In this document: positions 1-10,460 of the stretch, piece by piece
Position numbering within the stretch: the first letter of the stretch is position 1
How the letters are laid out: each line of letters opens with the position of its first letter
NCBI GenBank assembly: GCA_025506515.1
Contig: CM046452.1
Location: 40,953,518-41,017,517 of the forward strand
From: Flaveria trinervia
Lineage: Eukaryota > Streptophyta > Magnoliopsida > Asterales > Asteraceae
Direction: 5' to 3'
Length of the DNA: 64,000 bases
The notes under the pieces: model-generated
Seen by the model: only the letters and a program-made list of their open reading frames with translations
Told to the model about the DNA's origin: nothing
Databases searched by the model: none
Translations under genes and position numbers: made by a program

Positions 1-447
1 GATTGACTCAGTCGCACGACTGAACCAGGAGACTGGATTAGTTGTACGATTGTAACATAAGATTGGCTCAGTCGCACGACTGAACACTCAGTCGCACGAA
101 TGAACCAACCGCATGGTTCAATCGCACGACTGAACCAAACTAATGGTTCAGTCACACGATTGAATAGTGCCAACCTATAAATACAACTCAATTCGTGAAA
201 AACGAGGATATTCGATCAAGTACGATTCAAGTCGAACCCTAGCCGTCCAGAAACCTTCCAAATCGTTCTCCAAGTTCATAGAACACATTAGATCGATTCC
301 TTATCGATTTCTAACGTTAGCTTCAATCCTTGATTGATTCTTCGTGTGTTCTCACTGATTGGATCGCCAATCAAATAGGATTCCGCACTATTTGATCTGG
401 TATACACGTGATCTCTAGGTATTTCAGTCGAATACCAGGTCCTAACA
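1..447 (+). mobile_element. A-family LTR, 3' part (+ strand)
   Basis: This matches, in opposite orientation, the LTRs at 8994-9646, 10648-11299 and 22355-23086. It shares the tract around CAAATAGGATTCCGCACTAT and the terminal CCTAACA. The LTR ends at 447 and is not followed by the tRNA-Met-like PBS seen next to A's 5' LTR, so it is a 3' LTR or a solo LTR. The left end lies outside the window. A TATA box (TATAAATA, 176-183) sits directly downstream of a palindrome array. It appears to be inserted into the 3' internal region of the gypsy element that follows. Confidence 0.8.
9..165. repeat. Array of imperfect palindromes (TCAGTCG-NN-CGACTGA) in A-type LTR
   Basis: Several degenerate copies of TCAGTCGCACGACTGA are packed head to tail with short AT spacers. 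Each is a 7-bp inverted repeat around a 2-bp centre. The array ends about 10 bp before the TATA box at 176, so it occupies the U3 enhancer position. The same motif recurs in every A-type LTR here and elsewhere inside element A. Confidence 0.85.
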
Positions 448-588
448 CTATTTATATTTGGGTAAACCAAGTTTGCTTGTATAGTTCTCGAAGGATATAT
501 TTATATCTTGATTTATTTGGTTTTTGGTGGTGTTGCTATTTTGAGTGATTTTGCTTGAGGACAAGCAAAGTTTAAATGTGGGGATATT
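448..588 (+). mobile_element. Ty3/gypsy element, 3' internal end with polypurine tract
   Basis: The stretch TTGAGGACAAGCAAAG followed by TTTAAATGTGGGGAT is the form of 3' end and polypurine tract I know from plant Athila/Tat-type gypsy elements. It directly precedes an LTR beginning TGATGTGC at 589. No coding sequence is left because the A-type LTR replaces everything to the left. Confidence 0.7.
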
Positions 589-2162
589 TGATGTGCTTCA
601 AATTATACATATCAATTGCACATCAATTATTCTATAAACTCTTATTGAAAATGATGATTTGATACCTAAATCGTTCATATTATGTTTTCAGGCTTGGAAA
701 AGACCAAGATGAACAAAAGGAGCAAAAATAAGAAGAAAATGAAGAAAACCAAGTTTTGAAATTCAAGCATGGGGTCGTGCTTCATGAGGCACGCCCCCAT
801 GCCCAGCTTGAAACACACCCCCATGCTTAAATCAACACACCCCCGTGTTTGTTGGTCCGACAAGACAAAAAGTATTGTTCCCTGACCTGAGGCACGGGGG
901 CGTGCCCCACGAGGCACGGAGCCGTGCCCCAACACAAACATAGGGTCGTGCCCATTGAACACGGGGTCGTTCCTGACAACCTCTGAGCATATGAGCCAAC
1001 CAACTTTTACGTACATTGTACTAGCACGGGGCCGTGCTTAAACACTCCAGAAAGCTTATACATAGGACTTCATTTGCAACTTGAAGATGAGCTTTTGGGA
1101 GGTGAAGTGATGGTGTTCCCTCTCAGGAACCCAGCCTTTGGGGGTCCTTATAAGGTTTTGGAGGTTCATTCAACAGTTAGGAGAAGCTTGGGATCGTTTA
1201 ACATGATCCATAATGGATCACCGGTTTGATTGTTCTAATTTACCGATGATTTCATTATTATCTTTTATCTTTGTTGTTATGTTCAAGCTCCTTGTGAGCT
1301 AAACTTCATGTGTTATCCTAATTTAATGAAACTTATGTAACTTGTGATGAACTAATGGTGTGATAAATATTGTGTTAATGTTATGGTGGCCTTGGGAAAA
1401 CTATTGATGGCTAGCATCTTCATTTGAACAGGAAGTTATAAATTTATGGTTTGTGATTATGATCGTCATACAGAGTTGAAAAACCGTATGATTAACTTTC
1501 ATTCACGAAACTATTCTTCATAATAAATCCATGGCTAATGAACTAGAAATGGTTATTAGAAATCATATCACTTTAACTTTCTGATCATTTGCGGGTTCCT
1601 TTTTATTTGTTCCGAAACTTCAGTAATTGTTACGGTTTTCAAAAAATAATGGTATGTTAGGAAGGAACCTGATCAACTCTCTTTTTAACATTAAGTTATG
1701 TTTTCAGAAATCGTATGTCAAATAGGTCACAAAAGATTTACCTACATTACTAGGACTTTGATCTGAGCAGTAAAACTCAGCCTGACATGTTCAAGTCACT
1801 ACGACAGCAGGATAGACGAGAAATCGCGCCATCTTATCTTTATAAACATTAACTTAATTACATTATTAAATATCTTTAATCACACCACCAATTCATCATA
1901 GTTACATAACTGTGATCTAAATTAGAACCTTATTTCACTGAAAGAATCACCAAAAGTCTCAATCTATCTTTATGTGTCTTTATTTATCATTATTATGTTA
2001 AACTTATCATTTTCTAAAACCTAAAACTTATAGGCAATGATGAGGGTTGTTGAGTAGGCTTAGTGTGTCCACGGATTGATACTCGGTTCTTACCAACACT
2101 ATATTACCATACGACAGGTACACTTGCCTTTTGTGTGTGTGGTTTAGTATTAGTAATAACCA
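589..2162 (+). mobile_element. Ty3/gypsy 3' LTR (Athila/Tat-like)
   Basis: The LTR begins TGATGTGC after the polypurine tract and ends near TAGTAATAACCA. The last 110 bases (GTCCACGGATTGATACTC onward) have the form that precedes the PBS in Athila/Tat LTRs. No PBS follows, so this is the 3' LTR. Length is about 1.57 kb. A GC-rich palindromic array (about 765-1045) is followed by a TATA-like TTATAAGG near 1147. The reading frames inside it on both strands are not genes. It truncates element E to its right. Confidence 0.7.
765..1045. repeat. GC-rich palindromic array in gypsy LTR
   Basis: There are repeated variants of GGCACGGGGGCGTGCC and GGCACGGAGCCGTGCC. Each is a 6-7 bp inverted repeat with a 2-4 nt centre, in an otherwise AT-rich LTR. 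The array lies upstream of the TATA-like TTATAAGG at about 1147. It has no sequence relation to the A, B or F motifs but shares their layout. Confidence 0.75.
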
Positions 2163-2199
2163 ATTAAAACTAAATTTGTGCGATAAATCTTTATCAAAA

Positions 2200-3283
2200 T
2201 ATATATATAATCTGCACCCACCACATCCCAATAGCTGATATAAGATACTTAAATCTCTGTTCGTCAAAGGCTTTTGTAAACAGATCAACATATTATTCAA
2301 TTGTGTTCACTTTGACTAGTTTAATTAATCCTTTTTCAATGTTATCTCTAATTAAATGATACCTGATATTGATGTGTTTTTGTCCTTTAGTGCTGCATAG
2401 GATTCTCTGTGATAGAGATATCACTATTGTTGTCTATGTGAATGGGAGTCTCCTTGAAGTTTAACCCATAATCAAGCATCTGATTCTAAATCCAAAGCAC
2501 TTGAGCACAACAGCTTGCAACAACAATGTATTCAGCTTCAGCAGTTGATGCAGAGACACAGGATCGTTTCTTGCATTGCCATGAGACAACCCTGCCACCA
2601 GAAGCTGACATCCCCCAGATGTAGACTTTCCAGTCATGTTCCAACCACCGTAATCACTATCTGTAAAGCATACATATTGAAGTTAGAGTTCTTAGGATAC
2701 CAAAGACCAAGTGTTAAGGCACCTTTGAGGTCTCTTAGAATCCTTTTGATAGTGATAAGGTGAGACATCTTGGGGTTGGCTTAATATCTTGAACAATTAC
2801 ATGTGGCAAACATGATATGAGGCCAGCTAGCTATGAGATACATAAGAGACCCAATCATAGACCTATAAAGATGTTCATTTACACACTCCCCCTCAAGATT
2901 AGGCCCAAGGGAGTGGTTTCATGCTATGGGTGTCTTAGCAATCTTACAATTAGTCATGTTGAATCTTTTGAGTATGTCTTGAACATACTTTGATCGACTA
3001 ATGAAGATGCCATCTTCAACTTGCTTCACTTGAATTCCACCAAAGAAATTGAGTTCACCCATGGCACTCATTTCAAATTTGTCCTTCATCAGCTCCTAAA
3101 AGTCTTTGCAAAGCTTTGGATTAGTTAATGCAAAGCTTTGGATTAGTTAAACCAAAGATGATTTCATCTACATACACTTGAACTAGCATTAAGTCATTTC
3201 CTTATATTTTGATGAATAGAGTTCCATCTATAGTACCCATTCTATATCCATGCTTGTAGCCTGATGTGGTTATCAACATCAAG
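2200..3283 (-). pseudogene. E: reverse transcriptase (C-terminal part) and RNase H remnant
   Basis: The RT palm is recognisable near 3160-3280 (minus), but its box reads YVDE instead of the invariant YVDD. The thumb and connection follow. The RNase H includes the STSGG, VSWQCKKR and AEAEY segments and ends with the usual LFTKAFDEQRF tail near 2230. Frames change several times. The N-terminal RT fingers, roughly 150 residues, are absent: the integrase-RT linker joins straight to the palm at about 3283, so an internal deletion is likely. Not functional as read. Confidence 0.75.
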
Positions 3284-4350
3284 AAATTCCTGATCACTAT
3301 CACCACCACCATCATTTTCTTCTGCATTTGAAGTGTCTTTATCTCGTTGTTGAGCCTCTGAGCTGGAATTTGAAGGCGTCACATATGTATCAGCTGAATT
3401 TGTCATTGTAGTGTTAATAGAAACCTCATTTGCAGAAATAGTTACAATTGGAGCTGAAGATGTGTAGCTTGAAGGTCTTCTTAGCTCAAATCTTGGGTCG
3501 GAATCACTTGTGGGTAAGATATCTGTAGATCCTGAAACATTCTCACATGATTTTTTAAAAACAGCTAGTAACTAAATCAAGATCAAATAGCCAATCAGGA
3601 CCCGAACCAGCCATACAGTGTATGTGTTTATTGAACGTCACGTTGGCTGACTCCTCAACAATTCTAGTTCTGAGATTGTATACTCTATAAGCCTAAGCTT
3701 GAGAAGAATATCTAATGAAGTATCCATCATCTGATTTCTCAGCAAATTTGGAAATTTGATCTTTGGTATTCAAGATGGTGCAAGGACATCCAAATAACCT
3801 CAGAAACCCAATGAAAGGTTTCCTCCTATGCCAAAGTTCGTAAGGAGTTGCCATGAGTCTTAACCACTAAAACCCTGCTTTGCACATTGCAGACAGTGTA
3901 GACTACCTCTGCCTAGAAGGTGATGGGTAGCTTAGAGTCAGACAACATGGTTCTTGTAGCTTCAATCAGCGTCCTGTTTCTCCTCTCAGCAACACCATTT
4001 TGTTGAGGAGTCCTGGGAGCACTGTATTGTCTTGTAATACCCTTTTCATCACAAAATGTATCAAGGGTTTGATTATTGAATTCTGTTCCCTGGTCACATC
4101 TTATGGTTTTGATCTTGTGATCACATTGATTCTCAATCTTTTAGATGATATTCTTCAGAGTCTGAGGAGTCTCATCCTTAGATCTAAGGAAAAAGACCCA
4201 AGTGAATCTTGTAAAGTCATCTATGATCACCAAACAATAAGAGGTCCTTCCTAGACTCATTACACTGATGTGGCCAAAGAGATCCATATGTAACAAGTGT
4301 AGGGGTGTAGTGATGGAGTTTCTTTCTTTAGGCTTATGAAATACCTTATG
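3284..4350 (-). pseudogene. E: integrase core and C-terminal linker
   Basis: From about 4330 leftward the minus strand encodes an rve-type integrase core. It has HMDLFG with the first Asp, IIDDFTRFTW, RCDQGTEF with the second Asp, and NGVAERRNRTL with the catalytic Glu. One in-frame stop falls near 4145 and others further on. Beyond about 3660 comes a Ser/Thr/Asp-rich hinge typical of the integrase-RT linker. The DDE triad is still legible although the frame is broken. Confidence 0.8.
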
Positions 4351-4925
4351 TTACTTCCCTTTTAGGCATGCAACACAATGATCATCACTTGTAAACTCTT
4401 TCTTTGGCGTTCTAGTTACCAAATCATTCTTAATAAGTTTATTCATGTTCTTAAAGTTTACATGGCATATTCTCTTATGCCATAGAAAAGACTCATCACT
4501 ATTTGCATTAGATAGAAAGCATGAAACTTCTCCAGAGGAGATGTCTCTTGCAAATCCATCTTGTACATGTTCCATTTCCTGGGGGCTCTGAACAAGATAC
4601 GCTCCTAAGGAATGACCACCCCAGGCTTGACAACAATGCACTCATGCTCAGTAAAGAGCATGTTATTACTCTGATCACAAAATTGGGATACACTCAGAAG
4701 ATTGTACCCAAGCTCTTTGATAAATTTTACCTTTTCAAAACTGAGCTTACCATTTGTGACCTTGCCCATTCCAGAAATGTAACCATCTTCATCTCCTCCA
4801 AAAGCAACTGGCCCTCCATCAATTCTTTCAAAGTTCTGGAGTAGTGACCTATTTCCTGTCATATGCCTAGAACAACCACTATCAATGATCCACACATTCT
4901 TGTTTGTCTTGAGTTGTTCCTGCAC
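4351..4925 (-). pseudogene. E: aspartic protease and GAG-pre-integrase domain
   Basis: The 4605-4925 frame begins with WIIDSGCSRHMTG, whose DSG is the copia protease active site. It continues through FGGDEDGYISGMG to a LLSVSQFCD segment. The GAG-pre-integrase follows in the 4351-4641 frame, with LWHKRICHVNFKNMNKL and the CVACLKGK zinc-binding pair. A frameshift near 4610 separates the two. It lies directly downstream of the spacer ORF and upstream of integrase, as in SIRE-like elements. Confidence 0.85.
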
Positions 4926-4936
4926 AAAGAAAATGA

Positions 4937-5974
4937 TTAGTTACATTTGGAAACCCAAGCCTTATTGGTCTTGGGTTCAACAAAAGAAGTAGAAGGTAAT
5001 GTAATAGTAATAGATCCTATAGTTGTGCTTTGAGGATCTTGTGATGTTGTTGATGGAGAACATTCAGTCATTTGGTCTTTCTTTGACTTCCACACCACCT
5101 TTGGAAGTTTGGACTTGACCTTCAACACTTCAGAAGTTTTTGAGACTTTGGAAGTTTTGATGACTGGACCTTCAGAAGATTCTGCAAACACTGCAGCTGA
5201 CTTCAGTGCTTGGGAAGTATTCCTTTCTTTCGAGACCAAATTTTCTTCCGAAGGCAATTTTCCAATTGCCTTCTTCTTCATATAGGAGCTTCTAAAGGAA
5301 ACAAATTTTCCTTCTGAAGCTGAATTCTTCTTGAAACTCTTGGAAGTCTCTTTCTTGGTCATATGGAGAGTGCCTCTTGGATTGTATAGACAATCCTTAG
5401 CAAGATGAGAGGTACTTTCACACATAACACATTCCATTTTTTTCTTCCATAGAGCCTTCTTCTGAGAAAAAGGTTGGCTTTGATCACATCCCTTCTCCAC
5501 CTTCATCTTTGTAGATGCTGAGACAGTCCTTTTAGGCTGAGAACTGTTCTTGGAGTTGGATGGTCTAGACTGTGTAGAAGTGGTACACAACAAATCAGCC
5601 TTCTTCTTGGTGCCGAGATGATTTGAACATGAACTAGAACTTCTAGTAGAAGAGTTTAGGTTGATGTCTTTAGTCTTCACCACTTCAAACCCTGCAGAGA
5701 TAAAAACTTGTTTCTGCTTAGAGTCAAAAGTAGCCTTGATCTCTTGAACCTTCCTTGCTTTTGTTTTGCACATTCTGATTAAGTTCTTCCTCATAGACTT
5801 GGTCATCGCAGTCTTTCTTTTCTCCTTAGAAGGATCGTGACCCTTCTTAGAATCCTCCGCTTCACTTTTCTTAGAGGAATTCTTCACTATCACTTCTTCA
5901 TCCTCTTCACTCAAAGGGTTTATGAGAGGAATCTCATCTTCACAAGTTCCACACCTAGGTGATCTTACAGACAA
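4937..5974 (-). CDS. E: Lys/Ser-rich gag-pol spacer with zinc knuckle (345 aa)
   Basis: This is an uninterrupted 345-residue frame that belongs to the gag-pol polyprotein of E rather than standing alone. It is strongly basic and Ser/Lys/Thr-rich, with an acidic patch near residues 20-30. A CCHC knuckle (CVMCESTSHLAKDC) lies near residues 182-195. The C-terminus (NKAWVSKCN) is the usual tract just before the protease. The basic composition fits nucleic-acid binding. It is the longest intact frame of E; its methionine is probably internal to the original polyprotein. Confidence 0.7.
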   Translation of the reverse strand: MSVRSPRCGTCEDEIPLINPLSEEDEEVIVKNSSKKSEAEDSKKGHDPSKEKRKTAMTKSMRKNLIRMCKTKARKVQEIKATFDSKQKQVFISAGFEVVKTKDINLNSSTRSSSSCSNHLGTKKKADLLCTTSTQSRPSNSKNSSQPKRTVSASTKMKVEKGCDQSQPFSQKKALWKKKMECVMCESTSHLAKDCLYNPRGTLHMTKKETSKSFKKNSASEGKFVSFRSSYMKKKAIGKLPSEENLVSKERNTSQALKSAAVFAESSEGPVIKTSKVSKTSEVLKVKSKLPKVVWKSKKDQMTECSPSTTSQDPQSTTIGSITITLPSTSFVEPKTNKAWVSKCN

Positions 5975-7661
5975 GATTGTGTGTGGAGGAGCTATCTCAC
6001 TAGAACCTAGTCCCTATTTATTTTTATAACATACATTGGCCTGTAGGGATGTGGATATGATTTTCTTGAAGGTCTATTCTTCAAGAACACATTTTTCTAC
6101 CCTAGCTTTGCTTATCACAAGCTCAGCCTGGCATTCAATCAACCTAGTTATGAGATCCTTGATTTGAGTCCTATAATTGGTGTGCTCAAGTTTTAGAACT
6201 GAAATGGTTTTCTCTAAGTCCTCTATCTTTAGCTTATAGTCATATTCAGCCTTTCTAAAATCACTTTTAAGATGTTTAAGGACTCAAGATCATATCTTAT
6301 TTCTAAGTTGTAGGACTTGTATCTATTGACTTTAGCAATACTTTCAGGAGTATAGAGATGTTCCAATACCTTTGCTTCATCATGGTCAGCCATCAATGCT
6401 TGGTTTGGAGATGCATCTTCCACCTGAAAGCTCTAGTCAAAGCCTCCTTCTTCGACAACAACTGCAACTTGCTGCTTTAGCATCTCATTCTGGGTAGCTT
6501 TATTAGTGTTGATTGGTCTGGACTGTGCTTGGGCACCATTTGTTCTTGGTTCCTTTCATTCTCTGGCAAAGTGGCCTATCAAGTTACAGTTGTAACATTT
6601 GACTTTGATTTTGTCCAGTCCAAACTTTCCACTGGTTGTATTGATGGGAAACTTCCTTCCTACCCCCTTGTAGAATTTCTTGGCTTTGTGACTGAGAGGA
6701 ACCATCTGCTGGACTATCTCCATATACTCCAGATCATCTGGATGGATACAGTCCAGATCTTCAAGGGTGAATAAAAAGTTGCCACAACTTTCATCAGAAG
6801 ACACAAAGGCTTGAGAAGAACTTGTCTCTTGGAATGGGCTTCCTTGAGTATTGTTCTCCCTTGGTGTCTCAGGAAAAGTGATGAAAGGACCCTTTTATGA
6901 GTTGTCAGGGTAGCATATGAGATGATGTTGGAATTCTATGCTATCCATTTCAACCACATGAAGGGCTGTACCCATTTGATTGGAGTTACCAGATGAACCT
7001 TGCATGTTCATCTCCACCTGGTAGCCACTGAGAATCCCATACAACTCTGTCAAAGTGAGAGTCTTTAGTTTCTCAGTACTCTTGATAACAACACTATAGT
7101 GTGTCCATGTCCTAGGAAGAGACTACATGAACTTCCTTACAATATCTTTTTTTTCAAGAGCTACTCCACCATCCACTAGGGTATCCACAATCTCAACATA
7201 CCTGAAGTATTGTTGAGTCATGGTCTCACCTACGTTAAAGGTGAAATTTTCAAACTGCTGCTTCAGGATATCCTTCTTGTTATCCTTGGCTTCAAAGGAA
7301 CCCTCATACATTAGTTTCAATGCATCCCACAGCTGTTTAGCTGTTTTGCATTTCTTGAAACCTTCTATATAGAGTTTGGAAGAGCAGTCTGAAGGGCTGC
7401 CATGGCCTTTTGGTCAATCTCTACTCTCTTTCTATCTTCATCTGAGTAGTCAGCCACAACCTTGGGAATCATACCACCTCCAGTTGCAGAAGAGGTGCTT
7501 GGTATGTAAGGTCCATTTTCAACAGACTCCCATATTCTTGAATCTAGAGACCTCATAAAGCCTTCCATTCTTTGGCACCAAGTGTCAAAGTCATCAAGAG
7601 TGATCAATGGTGACTTTATCATGGTTCCAGTTTCCATGTTAGATTTGGAAATAGCTTCCAT
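5975..7661 (-). pseudogene. E: gag remnant
   Basis: Gag starts at an ATG at 7661. The first 98 residues contain FDTWCQRMEGFM and WESVENGPY, which belong to the copia gag/UBN2 family. A second segment (7320-7123) holds the QFENFTFNVGETMTQQYFR helix. A CCHC knuckle (CYNCNLIGHFARE followed by Cys) lies near 6556-6600. Between 6430 and 5975 come a short coiled-coil segment and low-complexity remnants. At least four frameshifts or stops break it. This protein would form the virus-like particle shell. Confidence 0.75.
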
Positions 7662-7724
7662 TTGAGATGTTAAGTATTTTGTGTGTGAGAGAGATCTTAA
7701 GATGGTGAGATCTTATATCAAGAG

Positions 7725-7747
7725 CCTGGAATGCTCTGATATGAATT
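7725..7747 (-). other. E: primer binding site
   Basis: The minus strand reads ATATCAGAGCATTCCAGG directly after the LTR end. It resembles the TGGTATCAGAGC sequence complementary to initiator-Met tRNA used by most copia elements, and it fixes the orientation of E. Confidence 0.65.
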
Positions 7748-8806
7748 GCAGAACCGGTGAAGGATATGCACTTACAACACAACAACACAGTGAGGAGAGT
7801 TGATAAGAACATTTAATTATCAAATAGGGAACTGGTTAACCTTTGAAAATGATACTAAGAACACAAGTAAATATGAGACAGAACATGATAGCAAAACACA
7901 CAAGTAGTTGGTTTACAAGATTGCAGTATATTGCTTTCTCAATTTCTATTACAAATATTACAAAGCATATCAGAAAGTTAAAAGTACCTGAGATACATAT
8001 ACTATATCCTACAGCCTGCCATACTTTGAATGCCAGCTGAATACAATTGACTAGACAACAACAAAATGAAAAGTAGAGTCAAAAGGCAGATTGTCTTTTG
8101 ACTAGTGACTATGACATGCCATTCCTCATATGCTAATATATTACAAAAAGGATAAAGTACAAAAAGCAAAACGTTACAAACTCATGACCTCAATCTACGG
8201 TTACCAAAAGCATGGACCTTTCCCACCAACTTATGAATATTGGTGACATTACAGAGTTGCAGTAGAAAGGGATCCAGGTTTAGGAAAAGTACATCAGATA
8301 AAGCATGTGTTCAAAAATTCTTCGGAAGAAATCTGTCTTCAAGTGTTGGCTTCGGAAGACTTTGTCTTTGAAGCTTCGGAAGACTTCATCTTTGGCTTCG
8401 GAAGATATTGGTCTTAGCTTCAAAATATTTCACACTTAGTGTATTTTCTGATGGTGGTGTGAAACTTCCGAAGCATTATACTTCAGTACACATGTGCATG
8501 CATGCAGGAGAGACTTTGGGTGTTTGGTTTGCATCAACCTTTACATTTAATCCTTACAGAAACATATCTATGGAAGAACAAAATGTTCATCTGTAGATGT
8601 TTCTTAAACTTAGTCAAATTAACAAATTAACCAAGTATAATGTTTTACCTGCAACCATACATAAATAACACAAATAAGGGTTAACCTATATAAATAATGC
8701 ATAAATCAAAATAATGAATTATAATCATTCATTACAAGTATTGATTAAAGTACTAAGCCTGAACAAAATGATCTAGACCTATTGTTCCTAGATCTAATAA
8801 AATACT
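7748..8806 (-). mobile_element. LTR shared by E (as 5' LTR) and B (as 3' LTR)
   Basis: On its left side it abuts E's PBS. On its right side it abuts a terminal polypurine tract (AAGGGAGAGTATTTT on the minus strand) and the last codons of B's aORF. The minus-strand 5' end reads TATTAGATCTAGGAACAAT, matching TGTTAGATCTAGGAACAAT at the B LTR near 52023. The last 230 bp resemble 51785-52023; the rest is too diverged for me to align by eye. A 5'-end copy is duplicated at 10051-10460. Confidence 0.6.
8310..8480. repeat. CTTCGGAAG imperfect-palindrome array in B/E-type LTR
   Basis: There are repeated CTTCGGAAGAC and CTTCCGAAG cores spaced 20-35 bp apart. It is the counterpart of the array at 51640-51790 in the other B-type LTR and of the pre-aORF array at 26570-26640. 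It lies in the U3 part of the LTR when read on the minus strand. Confidence 0.7.
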
Positions 8807-8993
8807 CTCCCTTACGCTAAGACACTTGTAATCAGCTCTTCAAAACTAAAAGCTCCTTCATCCCTAACACCATTTTCTTGTTGAAGTATGATGCTGCATC
8901 CTTTTGATCATCATATTTGTACTTAGTCTCCATGCATATATTTTGTAGTGTCTCAAAGTTCAACCCGAAAATGTCTTCTTCTATTGTGAGAAT
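8807..8993 (-). pseudogene. B aORF 3' end, duplicated copy
   Basis: This matches 10461-10647, the last ~60 codons of B's additional ORF plus its polypurine tract. The minus strand carries an ATGATCAAAAGGATGCAGC tract followed by a frame ending ...MKELLVLKS. It is separated from the rest of the aORF by an A-type LTR because the segment was duplicated together with that LTR. Confidence 0.7.
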
Positions 8994-9646
8994 TGTTAGG
9001 ATCGTGTATTGAATGAAATACTAACTGATATACGTGTATACCGAATCAAATAGTGTGGAATCCTATTTGATTGGGAATCCAATGAGCGAGAACACACGTA
9101 GAAACAATTATGTATTGAATCTAAACGTTAAGAACTATCTAGTGCGATCTATGAACTTGGAACAGGTTCTTAGAGGTCTCTGGACGGCTAGGGTACGATT
9201 TAGTACGTAGGTTTTCAAAGTGTTATGTTTTTCCACGATATAAGTGGTATTTATAGGTTAGGATTTCTCATTCAGGAGACTGAACCATTAGCACGGTCAG
9301 TCGTGTGATTGAGTCATGCGGTTGATCCATTCACACGACTGAGTGTTCAGTCGTGCGACTGAGTCAATCTCATGTTACAATCATACGACTGATCCAGTCT
9401 CCTGGTTCAGTCGTGCGACGGGTTCATTAGCATGAAGTTGTTCATGCGTATGGTCCATTAGCATGGGCCAATCGCATGAGAACTTCATTTGATTAAGTTT
9501 GAAAATGTTTCACAATCATTATTTGACTTAAATCTATTCAAATAACCACACATTGTATTTTATTAAGTACCCATTCTATTACATATGTGTAAGACAATAA
9601 AGACATTTTACACTAAGCTCAGAAACTAGGTACACATGTATCTACA
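8994..9646 (-). mobile_element. A-type LTR, duplicated copy (unit 1)
   Basis: The LTR is 653 bp, from TGTTAGGATCG to ATCTACA on the plus strand, and is flanked on the left by AGAAT, the same TSD as the real A element. It is a segmental copy of A's 3' LTR, not a separate insertion. A palindrome array (about 9270-9450, with a perfect TCAGTCGTGCGACTGA at 9347-9362) precedes a minus-strand TATA (CTATAAAT, 9249-9256). Confidence 0.85.
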
Positions 9647-10050
9647 AACTCTCCCTTGGACCTAGTTTCATCTACTGTCTTACATTCTTCATAAGCTCCT
9701 CATACTTCTTGTACTTCTCCTCTCTTGTGACTCCTGCATGTATTTCAAAAGCAAAGTAGAGCCGTATCACATTCTGGAATTGTAGAGCTTGTACAATATC
9801 CTGTGAGTCGTAGAACCGTGGCCACTTGTATAAGGTGTAAACATCATCAGCTGACAAGTTAGTGAGCCACATGGGATCAAACACCCTGATAGTTTCCATA
9901 CTACCATTTCTGTTTAACACTATGACTGCCTCGCCTGTTCTCCAATTGTAGTACCACCACTTGAAGAGTGGAGTGAAGTCCTGTGGCATTTCCCGTAGAG
10001 GGATTCTAGACATCATGCGCGGAGGACTCCACTTCAGCACTATTTTTGGC
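9647..10050 (-). pseudogene. A aORF C-terminal module, duplicated copy
   Basis: The minus strand encodes 122 residues (10040-9672) nearly identical to the C-terminal module of A's aORF. It includes FKWWYYNWRTGEAVIVLNRN, the FDPMWLTNLSADDVYTLYKW stretch and the VTREEKYKKYEELMKNVRQ terminus. This copy keeps the natural stop and lacks the in-frame stop of the unit-2 copy (after VTREEK). It is cut on its N-terminal side by the duplication junction. Confidence 0.85.
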
Positions 10051-10460
10051 TTTGGAAGATATTGGTCTTGGCTTCAAAATATTTCACACTTAGTGTATTT
10101 TCTTATGGTGGTGTGAAACTTCCGAAGCATTCTACTTCAGTACACTTGTGCATGCATGCAGGAGAGACTTTGGGTGTTTGGTTTGCATCAACCTTTACAT
10201 TTAATCCTTACAGAAACATATCTATGGAAGAACAAAATGTTCATCTGTAGATGTTTCTTACACTTAGTCAAATTCACAAATTGACCAAGTATAATGTTTT
10301 ACCTACAATCATACATAAATAACACAAATAAGGGTTAACCTATATAAATAATGCATAAATCAAAATAATGAATTATAATCATTCTTTACAAGTATTGATT
10401 AAAGTACTAAGCCTATACAAAATGATCTAGACCTATTGTTCCTAGATCTAATAAAATACT
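10051..10460 (-). mobile_element. B 3' LTR, 5' part (unit 2 copy)
   Basis: This is a near-exact repeat of 8397-8808. On the minus strand it starts TATTAGATCTAGG just after a polypurine tract and runs into U3. It stops at the duplication junction, where the left part of the LTR is found only in unit 1. The short frames in it are not genes. Confidence 0.7.

Larger units (their letters stand above)
2163..7747 (-). mobile_element. Element E: SIRE-like Ty1/copia internal region, 3'-truncated
   Basis: On the minus strand, from right to left, come a PBS (about 7725), gag, a Lys/Ser-rich spacer with a second zinc knuckle, protease, GAG-pre-integrase, integrase, a partial RT and RNase H. This is copia order. 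The long basic spacer and the CSRHMTG protease context suggest the SIRE/Maximus lineage. The 3' spacer, any aORF and the 3' LTR are missing because the gypsy LTR abuts the end of RNase H. Multiple frameshifts and stops make it a dead copy. Confidence 0.8.

Noticed and set aside
675..1016. 113-aa minus frame in the gypsy LTR
   Set aside because: It is made of the palindromic GC repeats and has no codon pattern or family resemblance; it lies wholly inside an LTR.
4000..4254. 84-aa plus frame in E
   Set aside because: It is the exact antisense of E's integrase core.
8989..9650. A second independent A-type insertion at 8994
   Set aside because: The flanks on both sides match unit 2, so it is a duplicated segment, not a new insertion.
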